Assembly: GCA_024653845.1 (NCBI GenBank)
Contig: JANLHA010000260.1
Span: 1-6,016, forward strand
Length of the DNA: 6,016 nucleotides
Source of the DNA: Candidatus Omnitrophota bacterium
GTDB taxonomy: Bacteria > Omnitrophota > Gorgyraeia > Zapsychrales > JANLHA01
Direction: 5' to 3'
Part shown: piece after piece, positions 1 to 6,016 of the stretch
How the letters are laid out: every line of letters begins with the position of its first letter
Position numbering within the stretch: the stretch's first letter is position 1
Translations under genes and position numbers: made by a program
The notes under the pieces: generated by a model
Database searches by the model: none
What the model was told of the DNA's origin: nothing
What the model saw: the letters and a program-made list of their open reading frames with translations, nothing else

Positions 1-1505
1 TGCAATCGTCGAGCCAGCTTTTGATCTGTCTTCAAACGATGCGTGGTCTGATACCAAATCCATCCTGCTACCCAAAAAGCCAATAAAAACCAAACCGCCA
101 TCCAGAAAGAAATATTTTTATAAGTCCGATAACCCACTGGCTGCAAATCCCCTAAGGAATCTTTGATAAAGCTGATGTCTTGACCGAATCGTTCCGACGA
201 AACCGCAGGCACCCCTATTGAAGAAGGCTGCGCAACCATGGGAATTCCGACAACAGCAGGCGCGGCCTCGTCCGCCTCTTTGACAATCAGGGGGAATGGG
301 CCTCGCGTAATCGTCTGATACATTTTACTTGTGGTATCAAAATAGCTAACCTCAATAGCAGGGATTTCCTTCATTTGAATCGTTTTAGGAATAACCACTT
401 GTTCAAGGACTTTCCCTTGTTCATCCTGATGAATTTGCGGTTCGTATGTTTTGAATTGTTCGGTATCTTTCAGGGATGGCATGCTCAAATTTTTCCAATC
501 TCCTTCTCCGGAAACACGCATGCGAAGCGTAATAGGATCTCCCACCTTGACTTCCGACGGACTCACCGTCACCTGAAAATCAAAATGCCCTACACCCCCT
601 GAAAAACTCTTCGGCTGTCCTTCTGGCAATGAGAAAATTTGAATCGGCACACTCGCTGATTCAAGTCTCATAGGATGGGCTTCATAAGTCGACAAAAAAT
701 TCTTAAAGAAAGAATCTTCAAACATTCCTCCGCCCAAGGAATCAAAAGAATCTACGTTGGAACGAAAAAGCACCTCGCATACGATCTTGGCCGGCCCCAA
801 ATTTAATGATCCCGCCCGCGCGGGATAAACAAACGTTCTGAATTCCACCACTTCGTAACGAGCACCTCCAACGGATTGTTGATATCGTCGTGGCTCCTGG
901 TAATCATCAACCGAAAATCCATCGTGCTCAAATTGCGGAAATTCAATATTCTGTACAGTGAGGCTATCCACAAACAACTTGATGATGACAGGAATTTTTT
1001 CTCCAACCCAGGCCTCATGCTTGGCGGTATTCATCACCACAAAAATCTTATCTTGGAGCTTGGTCGCTCCCGCGAGAGAACTTTGTGCAGAAAGGTTTCC
1101 TGACGCGCCAGAAGGAGCATCAATCACCTTAACGGGAATGGACTGTGTTTGATATTCTTTCCCGTCGATAGGAATGGCCAACGATGGAATTACAAAATCT
1201 CCGACCTTCAAAGGATAAAGATTATAAACAAAAGAAAGCGTTCGTGAATATTGGCCATTCACAATCAAAATTTGTGTTTTGGGACCTACGAAACGTGATT
1301 CAAAACCATCGATTTCAGGTAAATCTATTGGATCTAGCGCATCGACCCCGGTAATTGAGATCATCAAACGGGTCACAGATCCTAATGCCACAGGATTCAC
1401 ATCTAAGCGCGCCTCAACACCGACGTCATCCGCTTGCAAGGGACGGACAACCAGCATCGCAAAGAGGATCATCCACAGAATCCAGAGAAACTTAAATGAC
1501 TTCAT
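1..1505 (-). CDS. batD: BatD family secreted, membrane-anchored protein (3' end beyond the window)
   Basis: Translated by hand from the minus strand, the frame stays open for 501 codons to the left edge, so the C-terminus is missing. It opens with a signal peptide (MKSFKF, hydrophobic core about 8-22, likely cleavage after LQA at 25). Three beta-rich BatD-type segments follow at about 28-129, 150-247 and 304-410. Family-like landmarks are the YPARAG motif (228-232), LPEGQPKSFSG (293-303) and the P-SEVKVGDPI-LR stretch (316-328). One membrane helix rich in Trp and Phe lies at about 464-486, followed by a basic cytoplasmic start (HRLK). BatD proteins are the non-VWA partner in Bat loci, with a large extracytoplasmic region and one C-terminal helix; their molecular function is not established. 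The missing part is probably the cytoplasmic tail. The start at 1505 has AGAG at 1513-1516 with 7-nt spacing and gives a classic MK start. An in-frame ATG at 1511 would add two residues but has no well-spaced ribosome site. It lies 9 bp (or 3 bp) after batB, so it is probably co-translated. Confidence 0.9.
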   Translation of the reverse strand, partial: MKSFKFLWILWMILFAMLVVRPLQADDVGVEARLDVNPVALGSVTRLMISITGVDALDPIDLPEIDGFESRFVGPKTQILIVNGQYSRTLSFVYNLYPLKVGDFVIPSLAIPIDGKEYQTQSIPVKVIDAPSGASGNLSAQSSLAGATKLQDKIFVVMNTAKHEAWVGEKIPVIIKLFVDSLTVQNIEFPQFEHDGFSVDDYQEPRRYQQSVGGARYEVVEFRTFVYPARAGSLNLGPAKIVCEVLFRSNVDSFDSLGGGMFEDSFFKNFLSTYEAHPMRLESASVPIQIFSLPEGQPKSFSGGVGHFDFQVTVSPSEVKVGDPITLRMRVSGEGDWKNLSMPSLKDTEQFKTYEPQIHQDEQGKVLEQVVIPKTIQMKEIPAIEVSYFDTTSKMYQTITRGPFPLIVKEADEAAPAVVGIPMVAQPSSIGVPAVSSERFGQDISFIKDSLGDLQPVGYRTYKNISFWMAVWFLLAFWVAGWIWYQTTHRLKTDQKLARRL

Positions 1506-1512
1506 TCTCATG

Positions 1513-1516
1513 CTCT
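1513..1516 (-). promoter_or_regulatory. Weak ribosome binding site favouring the second batD ATG
   Basis: AGAG on the minus strand overlaps the TAG stop of batB (1515-1517). It is 7 nt from the ATG at 1505 but only 1 nt from the ATG at 1511, which argues for 1505. The motif is short, so the choice is tentative; only two residues are affected. Confidence 0.35.
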
Positions 1517-3407
1517 ACCAATCTTTCAAAACAGGAGATTCTTTACCCCTTCTCCTCATGATGTTCAATAACCCTTGGGGCTGTTCATTGTCTTGATACT
1601 GTTCCAAAAATTTCTGAGCTTCGCGCTGCGACATTTGGCCTGTTAAAGAATCAGAAGAAGACGGCTCTTTTTCCGCAGAAAAATCGTCAAGACTTTCTTC
1701 TTCTTGACGAGTATCTCCTTGATTCTGGTCCTGGCCCTCAGAAGCATCTTGCTTTTGATCTTCCGCCTTCGAACCTTCTTTCTTCTCTTTCTGATCCTGC
1801 GCAGAAGATTGTCCCTGCTCTTGCTGCTTGTCCTGACCTTGCTGTTCTTCGCTCTTTTGTTCAGACCTCTGTTGAGAAGAATTTTGTTTCTGTTGCTTCT
1901 GCTTTTGTTCTAATTCTTTTTTGAACTTTTCCAATTCCTTCTTTACGAATTCATAATTTTCTTTGGCTTCATGGTCGTTCGGGGTCAACTCTAAGGCATC
2001 TTCATAGTGGCGCAGAGATTTTTCCCACGAAGAAATGGTTGTCTGAGGCTCTCGCTTTTGAACTTGCTGACCTAACTTATAAAACGAATTCCCCAAATTG
2101 TAATGGACTTTTTCTTTTAACTCGAGCTGCTCGGTCAACAGCGATTTTTCCAAATGAGCGATGGCCTCCAAATAATTTTCTGATTTATAATATCCAGTCC
2201 CAGCATCATAATTGATAATATCTGACTCGGGATCTTCCTGCAAAGCCCCTCGATACTTTTCCAACGCCTTGTTGTAATCGCCGGCCTTATAAAAAGAATT
2301 GCCCTGCTGCACTTGCGTAGGCTTAGAGGCGGCAAAAACTTGGCCTGTACTGAAATTAAAAAGAAAAAGCGACAAAATGACAATGAGAAATTTTCCTTTG
2401 AGTCCCGTCCTCGGCCTGCGTGTCATTATACATGGTTCAAGAATCAGGAACAAGACCGCCAATCCTAACGGAATCTGGAATCGTTCAAAATACCGTCGAC
2501 GCGTCTTTGTATCAATCTGCCTTTTCTCAAGTTGAGCAATATGTTGATCATAAATCAAGTCTAAACCAAATTGAGCGCCGCTGGCACGCACATAAGCGCC
2601 GCCCGTTGACAACGCAATCTCTTGAAGGAGCCGCTCATTCAGACGAGATTTCACAAAGTTGCCATTCTGGTCTTTCAGAAATTGGGATTTCCCAGATTCA
2701 TCCTGGATTCTCACCAACTCTCCCTCTTTGGTTCCAATCCCAACAGAATAAATTTTTAGCCCTGCGTCTTTAGCCTTCTTGGCCCACTGCAGAGGATCCC
2801 CCTCCAAATTATCTCCGTCGGTTAAAAGTACCAATACTTTGTATTCGCTGGGAATTTCTTTGTAGGCATCCAAGGCTTGAGCAATGGCAGCGCCCACATT
2901 CGTGCCCCCCTTAGGGATTGTCTGCGTATCCAAATCCTCCAAACTGAGAACAATCCCATCATAATCAACTGTTAAAGGACATACCATAAACGCGTTGCCA
3001 GCAAACGCAATGATCCCCAATCGGTCGCCTTTCAACTTTTTAAGGAGATCACGAACCGCCAACTTGGTTCGTTCTAAACGATTAGGTTTCACATCTTCTG
3101 TCAGCATACTTTTGGAAGTGTCGATCGCAAGAAGGATATCAACTCCTTCTCGTCGGACCTCTTCCAGCTCAAATCCCCATTGTGGACGGGCAGCAGCGAT
3201 CAAACTCAGAAAAAGAACAAGCAATAAAAAAATGTTTTTCCATACCATTTTCTGAGAATCAACGCTAGAGGCAATCTCTGCATGCAGGCTGGAAACGGCA
3301 AATTGGTTCCACATCTGTTTTCTGCGTCGATAAGCCCACCAAAAAAAAACACCCAGAAGCCCAACGCTCCATAACATATAAAAAATTTTAGGTTCTCCCC
3401 ATTGCAT
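1515..3407 (-). CDS. batB: BatB-BatC composite: membrane-anchored VWA protein with TPR repeats and Gln-rich tail
   Basis: 630 residues. Membrane helices lie at about 8-25 and 57-73, with basic RRRK at 27-30 between them. The VWA domain (about 88-290) has a complete MIDAS: D96-T-S98-K-S100, T169 in GGTNVG and D197 in LLTDGDN. A third helix is at about 311-326, then basic RRPRTGLKGK (330-339) and a fourth hydrophobic segment (340-353) ending in VFAA (357-360). TPR-like repeats follow at about 364-395 and 396-424, with a third interrupted by an insertion (433-480). Then come a charged helical stretch (481-505), a Gln/Glu/Lys/Ser low-complexity region (to about 575), and a C-terminal block starting MSQREAQKFLEQ and ending KDW, an ending I recognise from VWA-TPR proteins. 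In many genomes the VWA and TPR halves are separate genes (batB, batC); here they are one frame. By the positive-inside rule, the VWA and TPR parts face the periplasm. It starts 3 bp after batA; GAGGA at 3419-3423 is an 11-nt-spaced ribosome site. Confidence 0.93.
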   Translation of the reverse strand: MQWGEPKIFYMLWSVGLLGVFFWWAYRRRKQMWNQFAVSSLHAEIASSVDSQKMVWKNIFLLLVLFLSLIAAARPQWGFELEEVRREGVDILLAIDTSKSMLTEDVKPNRLERTKLAVRDLLKKLKGDRLGIIAFAGNAFMVCPLTVDYDGIVLSLEDLDTQTIPKGGTNVGAAIAQALDAYKEIPSEYKVLVLLTDGDNLEGDPLQWAKKAKDAGLKIYSVGIGTKEGELVRIQDESGKSQFLKDQNGNFVKSRLNERLLQEIALSTGGAYVRASGAQFGLDLIYDQHIAQLEKRQIDTKTRRRYFERFQIPLGLAVLFLILEPCIMTRRPRTGLKGKFLIVILSLFLFNFSTGQVFAASKPTQVQQGNSFYKAGDYNKALEKYRGALQEDPESDIINYDAGTGYYKSENYLEAIAHLEKSLLTEQLELKEKVHYNLGNSFYKLGQQVQKREPQTTISSWEKSLRHYEDALELTPNDHEAKENYEFVKKELEKFKKELEQKQKQQKQNSSQQRSEQKSEEQQGQDKQQEQGQSSAQDQKEKKEGSKAEDQKQDASEGQDQNQGDTRQEEESLDDFSAEKEPSSSDSLTGQMSQREAQKFLEQYQDNEQPQGLLNIMRRRGKESPVLKDW

Positions 3408-3410
3408 AAT

Positions 3411-4409
3411 CTAAGGAATCCTCATAAAAAAGGTGTTTGCCAATATAAGCTCCAAACCTAAAAAAATTAATCCAATGATTAAAAAAGGCATAAATTGTTC
3501 TTCATAATGTTTATAACCTTGCTCTTCAATTTCAATTTTCTCCAGAGAGTCGATTTCACGATAGACTTGCTCCAGTGAAGCCGTATCCGTGGCACGAAAA
3601 AATCGCCCGCTGGTCAAATCCGCCATTCTCTTCAGTGTTTCTTCGTCAACGTCCACTTTCATTCTTTTATAAATGATGTTCCCAAAAAAATCTTGGACAG
3701 GATATGGTGCATATCCTCTCACTCCTGCTCCAATGGTGTAAATTCGAACACCCAAGGCATGGGCCGCTTTTGCCGCCGCAATCGGCTCTGTTTTCCCAGC
3801 ATTGTTGACGCCGTCCGTCAACAAAATGATCACCTTGCTCTTCGCCTGGCTTTTTTTTAAGCGGGTCAACGATGCCATCACGGCAGACCCGATAGCCGTT
3901 CCTTCCTCATCAAAGAGATCAAAATGAATTCGGTCCAAATTTGTCTTAAACCATTCGTGGTCCGTCGTCATAGGGCTAACCGTATACGCCGCACCCGCAA
4001 AGGCCACCAGCCCTAAACGATCATTCACTCTCGCATCCACAAAATCTTTAACAACCCTTTTGACAACTTCCAAACGGTTATATCGCCCTGAACCAATCGT
4101 AAAATCCTCCGCCAACATACTGCGGGACGCATCAATGGCTAAGACAATATCAATCCCTTCCTTCTTTTGTTTTGTCATTTCAGACACCAACCGAGGCCCT
4201 GCCAAGGCGATCATCAAGAAAAGAATCGCAATCAACCGAAGATAAAACGGCAATTCCTTAAATCGTGTTTTCCAATTCTTCTTTAGAGAAGAAACCAACT
4301 GAACACTGGGGAAACGAAACGCCGTTGGTTTTTGAAAACGCCTTAAGAAAAAAAGACTGATCAATACAATCGGGATCAAAAAAAGGATCCAAGGACTTTT
4401 AAAAATCAT
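3411..4409 (-). CDS. batA: BatA: membrane-anchored von Willebrand factor A domain protein
   Basis: 332 residues, a usual length for BatA. The layout is an N-terminal helix (about 5-22), a basic cytoplasmic loop (RRFQK, then KKNWKTRFK at 43-51), a second helix (56-71) ending in the typical ALAGPR, a VWA domain (about 86-290), and a C-terminal helix (307-326) with a very short tail. The MIDAS is complete: D93-A-S95-R-S97 in the family-typical IDASRSM, T171 in GTAIG, and D199 in LLTDG. BatA is an inner-membrane VWA protein whose domain should face the periplasm and bind a divalent metal for protein contacts, probably with BatB and BatD; its exact role is unproven. The start overlaps the previous stop by ATGA (4406-4409), and AAAGGG sits 8 nt upstream, so the start is secure. 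It resembles the next gene over the MIDAS region (EGIDIVLAIDASRSML versus EGVDILLAIDTSKSML), which indicates tandem paralogues. Confidence 0.95.
   Translation of the reverse strand: MIFKSPWILFLIPIVLISLFFLRRFQKPTAFRFPSVQLVSSLKKNWKTRFKELPFYLRLIAILFLMIALAGPRLVSEMTKQKKEGIDIVLAIDASRSMLAEDFTIGSGRYNRLEVVKRVVKDFVDARVNDRLGLVAFAGAAYTVSPMTTDHEWFKTNLDRIHFDLFDEEGTAIGSAVMASLTRLKKSQAKSKVIILLTDGVNNAGKTEPIAAAKAAHALGVRIYTIGAGVRGYAPYPVQDFFGNIIYKRMKVDVDEETLKRMADLTSGRFFRATDTASLEQVYREIDSLEKIEIEEQGYKHYEEQFMPFLIIGLIFLGLELILANTFFMRIP
3419..3423 (-). promoter_or_regulatory. Probable ribosome binding site of batB inside the end of batA
   Basis: GAGGA on the minus strand falls in the last sense codons of batA, 11 nt before the batB ATG at 3407. 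The spacing is longer than ideal. No better purine run exists nearer the start, and no other early ATG gives both N-terminal helices. Confidence 0.4.
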
Positions 4410-4915
4410 GAAGACAACCCTTTGGTTTCATCAATCAACTGACGAGCCAGCTGAAAACTCTCTTGCATTTCTTCCAGCGTCGCAGGATACTTGGCAAATT
4501 TCACCATGTCGCAATGATTCATAAATCGTTTGAGAGATTCTTTTTGAGTTTCTGAAAGGGCTTGAGCCGTTTTGAGAAAGTCGAGAAACTCCTCTGTCGT
4601 CATTTCACTGGCCCTGATTCCAAATCGATTTTCCATGTAACGGCGAATCACTTCTGACAACTGGATATAATACTCTTTCACATTTGTCTGCTGCATCAAA
4701 TCACCTTCCTGCAATTGATTCAATTCTTGATAAGCGACTTCCCACGCGGACAATCGAATTTCTGCTTTCTTTAATGCCAATGCTCGACGATAACGGATAT
4801 ATTGAATACAACCAGCAATGATGATGCTCAATACGATAAAAATAGAAAGATATAACAACCAGGGAATGCTGGGCAGATCAACCGGCGGCCTGATGTCATG
4901 AATATCAGAAATCAT
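4406..4915 (-). CDS. Small one-pass membrane protein, DUF4381-like, of the Bat locus
   Basis: 169 residues. The short acidic N-terminus carries an IHDIRPPV motif (5-12) like the conserved start of DUF4381-type proteins. One membrane helix lies at about 18-40, followed by strongly basic residues (R41, R43, R44, K49, K50), which predicts N-terminus outside and the bulk in the cytoplasm. The rest is helical. A recognisable block runs from about 78 to 145: EYYIQLSEVIRRYMENRFGI, then TTEEFLDFL, then CDMVKFAKYP. That block matches the cytoplasmic helical domain seen in DUF4381 proteins and at the C-terminus of some BatD-like proteins. No catalytic residues are evident. The gene sits between DUF58 and batA, as in other MoxR-VWA loci, 4 bp after the DUF58 stop and overlapping batA by 4 bp, so translation is probably coupled. 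A role as a membrane-side adaptor between cytoplasmic MoxR/DUF58 and the VWA proteins is inference. Automated annotation would often call it hypothetical. Coding status is secure; the family name is less so. Confidence 0.82.
   Translation of the reverse strand: MISDIHDIRPPVDLPSIPWLLYLSIFIVLSIIIAGCIQYIRYRRALALKKAEIRLSAWEVAYQELNQLQEGDLMQQTNVKEYYIQLSEVIRRYMENRFGIRASEMTTEEFLDFLKTAQALSETQKESLKRFMNHCDMVKFAKYPATLEEMQESFQLARQLIDETKGLSS
4418..4423 (-). promoter_or_regulatory. Ribosome binding site of batA inside the upstream gene
   Basis: On the minus strand AAAGGG ends 8 nt before the batA ATG (4409) and lies within the last codons of the DUF4381-like gene. Together with the ATGA overlap at 4406-4409, this is a standard layout for translational coupling, and it fixes the batA start. 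Confidence 0.6.
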
Positions 4916-4919
4916 ATTT

Positions 4920-5834
4920 TTAATGCACTCTTCTTTTCCGTTCTACGAAGAATTTGACAAACTCTTCCATATACGACGAATCCGTCGAAATATCCACATG
5001 GTCGATACTGATCGAGCGAAACAGTCGGCTTCTCTGTCGGAGACGTTCATCGGCCTGCTGAGAATACATTCTTCTCACATGGGAATCCGAAGAATCCACC
5101 GTCACAATCTCACCTGTTTCCGCATCTTCCAAAGTCAACAGAGCATTCCCTGTCAAATGGGACTCTTGGGGGTCATTCAGAGTGATGGCAACGACGTCAT
5201 GACGTTTATTGGCAATCGTCATAGGAATTTTGAATTTGGGTTCTTTGGGCTTGAGAGAAATTCCGTGCTCTTGGGGTTCTAAAAAATCGGAAATCAAAAA
5301 CACAACCGCCCGACGAGTCATGACCTTATTCAAATAATCCAGGGCCTGGACCAAATCGGTTCCGCTGCTTTGAGGTTCAAAGTAGAGAACTTCGCGAATG
5401 GCCCGCAAAACGCTCTTGATCCCTTTTCGCGGAGGAATGAATTTTTCAATCTTGTCGGTAAAAATGATGAGACCAACTTTATCGTTGTTACGGATGGCAG
5501 AAAATGCCAAAAGGGCGGCAATTTCTGCGGCGAGTTTGCTTTTGAGTTCATTGACTGTTGCAAACCGGCAAGACATCGAGGCATCAACCATGATCATCAC
5601 GGTCAACTCTCGTTCCTCGACGAACTTTTTGATATGAACCGTACCAGTGCGGGCGGTGACATTCCAGTCGATTGAACGGACATCGTCTCCTGGCTGGTAT
5701 TCACGAACTTCTTCAAATTCGATTCCCTGGCCTTTGAAAACACTGTGATATTGACCGGCAAAAACATCGGTCACAAGACGAGATGTGGTGATTTGAATAC
5801 GACGGACTCTAGAGAAAAGCTCTCGAGGAATCAT
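4920..5834 (-). CDS. DUF58 family protein with VWA-like domain
   Basis: 304 residues from the preferred ATG, starting MIPRELFSRVRRIQI. Residues here are counted from that ATG. The DUF58 signature is plain at about 45-61: YQPGDDVRSIDWNVTAR, followed by FVEERELTV (71-79). A VWA-like fold follows with MIDAS residues D84-A-S86-M-S88, T159 in GTD, and D183 in ISDF. There is no signal peptide or membrane helix, so it should be cytoplasmic. DUF58 proteins are almost always encoded next to MoxR ATPases and are thought to be their partner or client; the reaction or ligand is unknown. The frame can be extended to a TTG at 5849 (five more residues). I prefer the ATG because GGGGA (5843-5847) lies 8 nt upstream, the TTG has no purine-rich site before it, and MIPRE is the usual family start. 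It is 42 bp downstream of moxR and 4 bp upstream of the next gene. The C-terminus (ERKRRVH) is basic. Confidence 0.94.
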   Translation of the reverse strand: MIPRELFSRVRRIQITTSRLVTDVFAGQYHSVFKGQGIEFEEVREYQPGDDVRSIDWNVTARTGTVHIKKFVEERELTVMIMVDASMSCRFATVNELKSKLAAEIAALLAFSAIRNNDKVGLIIFTDKIEKFIPPRKGIKSVLRAIREVLYFEPQSSGTDLVQALDYLNKVMTRRAVVFLISDFLEPQEHGISLKPKEPKFKIPMTIANKRHDVVAITLNDPQESHLTGNALLTLEDAETGEIVTVDSSDSHVRRMYSQQADERLRQRSRLFRSISIDHVDISTDSSYMEEFVKFFVERKRRVH

Positions 5835-5842
5835 AATCTTGA

Positions 5843-5847
5843 TCCCC
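5843..5847 (-). promoter_or_regulatory. Ribosome binding site deciding the DUF58 start
   Basis: On the minus strand GGGGA lies 8 nt before the ATG at 5834. It lies inside the possible TTG-initiated extension (TTG at 5849), so it supports initiation at the ATG. The 42 bp between the moxR stop and this ATG contain no evident hairpin or U-run, so transcription probably runs through from moxR. Confidence 0.6.
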
Positions 5848-5876
5848 AATGTTATTGAATAAAGGTGAGAAATTTA

Positions 5877-6016
5877 TTAGGGCACTTCGATTTCATCAAA
5901 AATGCGCTGGATCAGATCTTCGGCAGTCTTTTCTTCAGCTTCTGCCTCGTAACTGACAATGACGCGGTGACGCAGAACATCCATCCCGACCGATTTGAGG
6001 AGAAGCCATGACTGAC
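5877..6016 (-). CDS. moxR: MoxR family AAA+ ATPase (C-terminal 45 codons only)
   Basis: The right edge cuts the gene; only 45 codons plus a TAA stop (5877-5879) are visible, and the frame is open to the edge. The visible end reads ...VGMDVLRHRVIVSYEAEAEEKT, then AEDLIQRIFDEIEVP. The VLRHR block, the Y-E-A-E-A-E run and the final I-x-V-P ending are hallmarks of the MoxR C-terminal lid domain. The Walker A/B motifs and sensors lie outside the window, so activity cannot be judged. MoxR ATPases are believed to act as chaperones that mature VWA-domain proteins, and three VWA-type genes directly follow. Identification rests on this short tail plus the perfect neighbourhood. The outermost residues (QSWLLLK) are less typical than the rest. 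The symbol is a family label. Confidence 0.85.
   Translation of the reverse strand, partial: QSWLLLKSVGMDVLRHRVIVSYEAEAEEKTAEDLIQRIFDEIEVP

Noticed and set aside
803..1018. Minus-strand 71-codon frame inside batD
   Set aside because: It lies in a different frame from the continuous BatD reading, which shows clear family motifs across the same bases.
1279..1596. Plus-strand 105-codon frame across the batB/batD junction
   Set aside because: It lies antisense to the start of batD (including its signal peptide) and the end of batB. It has no recognisable domain, and the minus-strand genes explain every base.
1704..1913. Plus-strand Leu/Phe-rich 69-codon frame that looks like a membrane peptide
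   Set aside because: It is exactly antisense to the Gln/Glu/Lys-rich tail of the BatB-BatC gene. CAG/GAA/AAG-rich codons read backwards as CTG/TTC/CTT, so the hydrophobic composition is an artefact.
2424..2426. Internal ATG as a separate batC start
   Set aside because: No Shine-Dalgarno-like sequence precedes it, and the frame is continuous with the VWA half with no stop or frameshift, so one fused gene is the better call.
2420..2773. Plus-strand 117-codon frame
   Set aside because: It lies fully within the VWA coding region of batB on the other strand, has no domain-like pattern, and no intergenic space exists for a promoter.
4805..4825. Lipobox-like I-A-G-C (residues 33-36) in the DUF4381-like protein
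   Set aside because: The hydrophobic stretch is preceded by an acidic, proline-rich N-terminus without the basic n-region of a lipoprotein signal, and strongly basic residues follow it. It reads as an ordinary N-out membrane helix.
5835..5876. Possible promoter or terminator between moxR and the DUF58 gene
   Set aside because: The 42 bp contain no hairpin with a T-run and no convincing -35/-10 pair; only the ribosome site stands out.

Overview
The window is a single co-directional gene cluster, read entirely on the minus strand (right to left). It matches the Bat ('Bacteroides aerotolerance'-type) / MoxR-associated von Willebrand factor A (VWA) locus. In transcription order it holds: the last 45 codons of a MoxR-family AAA+ ATPase (5877-6016, start outside the window); a soluble DUF58 protein with a VWA-like fold (4920-5834); a small one-pass membrane protein of DUF4381-like type (4406-4915); BatA, a membrane-anchored VWA protein (3411-4409); a 630-residue BatB-BatC composite carrying a second VWA domain, a TPR block, a Gln/Glu/Lys-rich tail and a KDW C-terminus (1515-3407); and BatD, a secreted and membrane-anchored multi-domain protein whose end is cut off by the left edge (1-1505).

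Spacing is very tight after the first junction. There are 42 bp between moxR and the DUF58 gene, then 4 bp, a 4-bp ATGA overlap, 3 bp, and 3-9 bp depending on the batD start. I see no terminator-like hairpin or convincing promoter between genes, so one polycistronic transcript starting at or upstream of moxR is the simplest reading. No stretch over 300 bases lacks a gene. I see no RNA gene, mobile element, CRISPR array or extended DNA repeat. Plus-strand reading frames all lie antisense to these genes and look like shadows.

How the parts probably work together (family knowledge plus inference): MoxR ATPases are thought to act as chaperones for VWA partners. Here three successive VWA-type proteins (DUF58, BatA, BatB) all keep an intact metal-binding (MIDAS) signature. 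Hydrophobic segments and flanking positive charges put the BatA and BatB VWA domains, the TPR block and the BatD ectodomains outside the cytoplasmic membrane. MoxR and DUF58 would be cytoplasmic. The result would be an envelope-spanning complex whose biochemical job is still poorly defined. Links to oxygen tolerance and stress come from other species and cannot be read from this sequence.

Organism: a bacterium, very probably with a Gram-negative type envelope, of moderate AT-leaning composition. The moxR-DUF58-DUF4381-batA-batB-batD order occurs across Bacteroidetes, Spirochaetes, delta-type proteobacteria and PVC/Omnitrophota-like lineages. The MoxR tail and DUF58 N-terminus feel closest to the last two groups, but that is an impression, not an assignment. 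This is a recognisable conserved locus, not an unknown system. The most interesting parts are the BatB-BatC fusion with its buried signal-peptide-like segment and the low-complexity tail.
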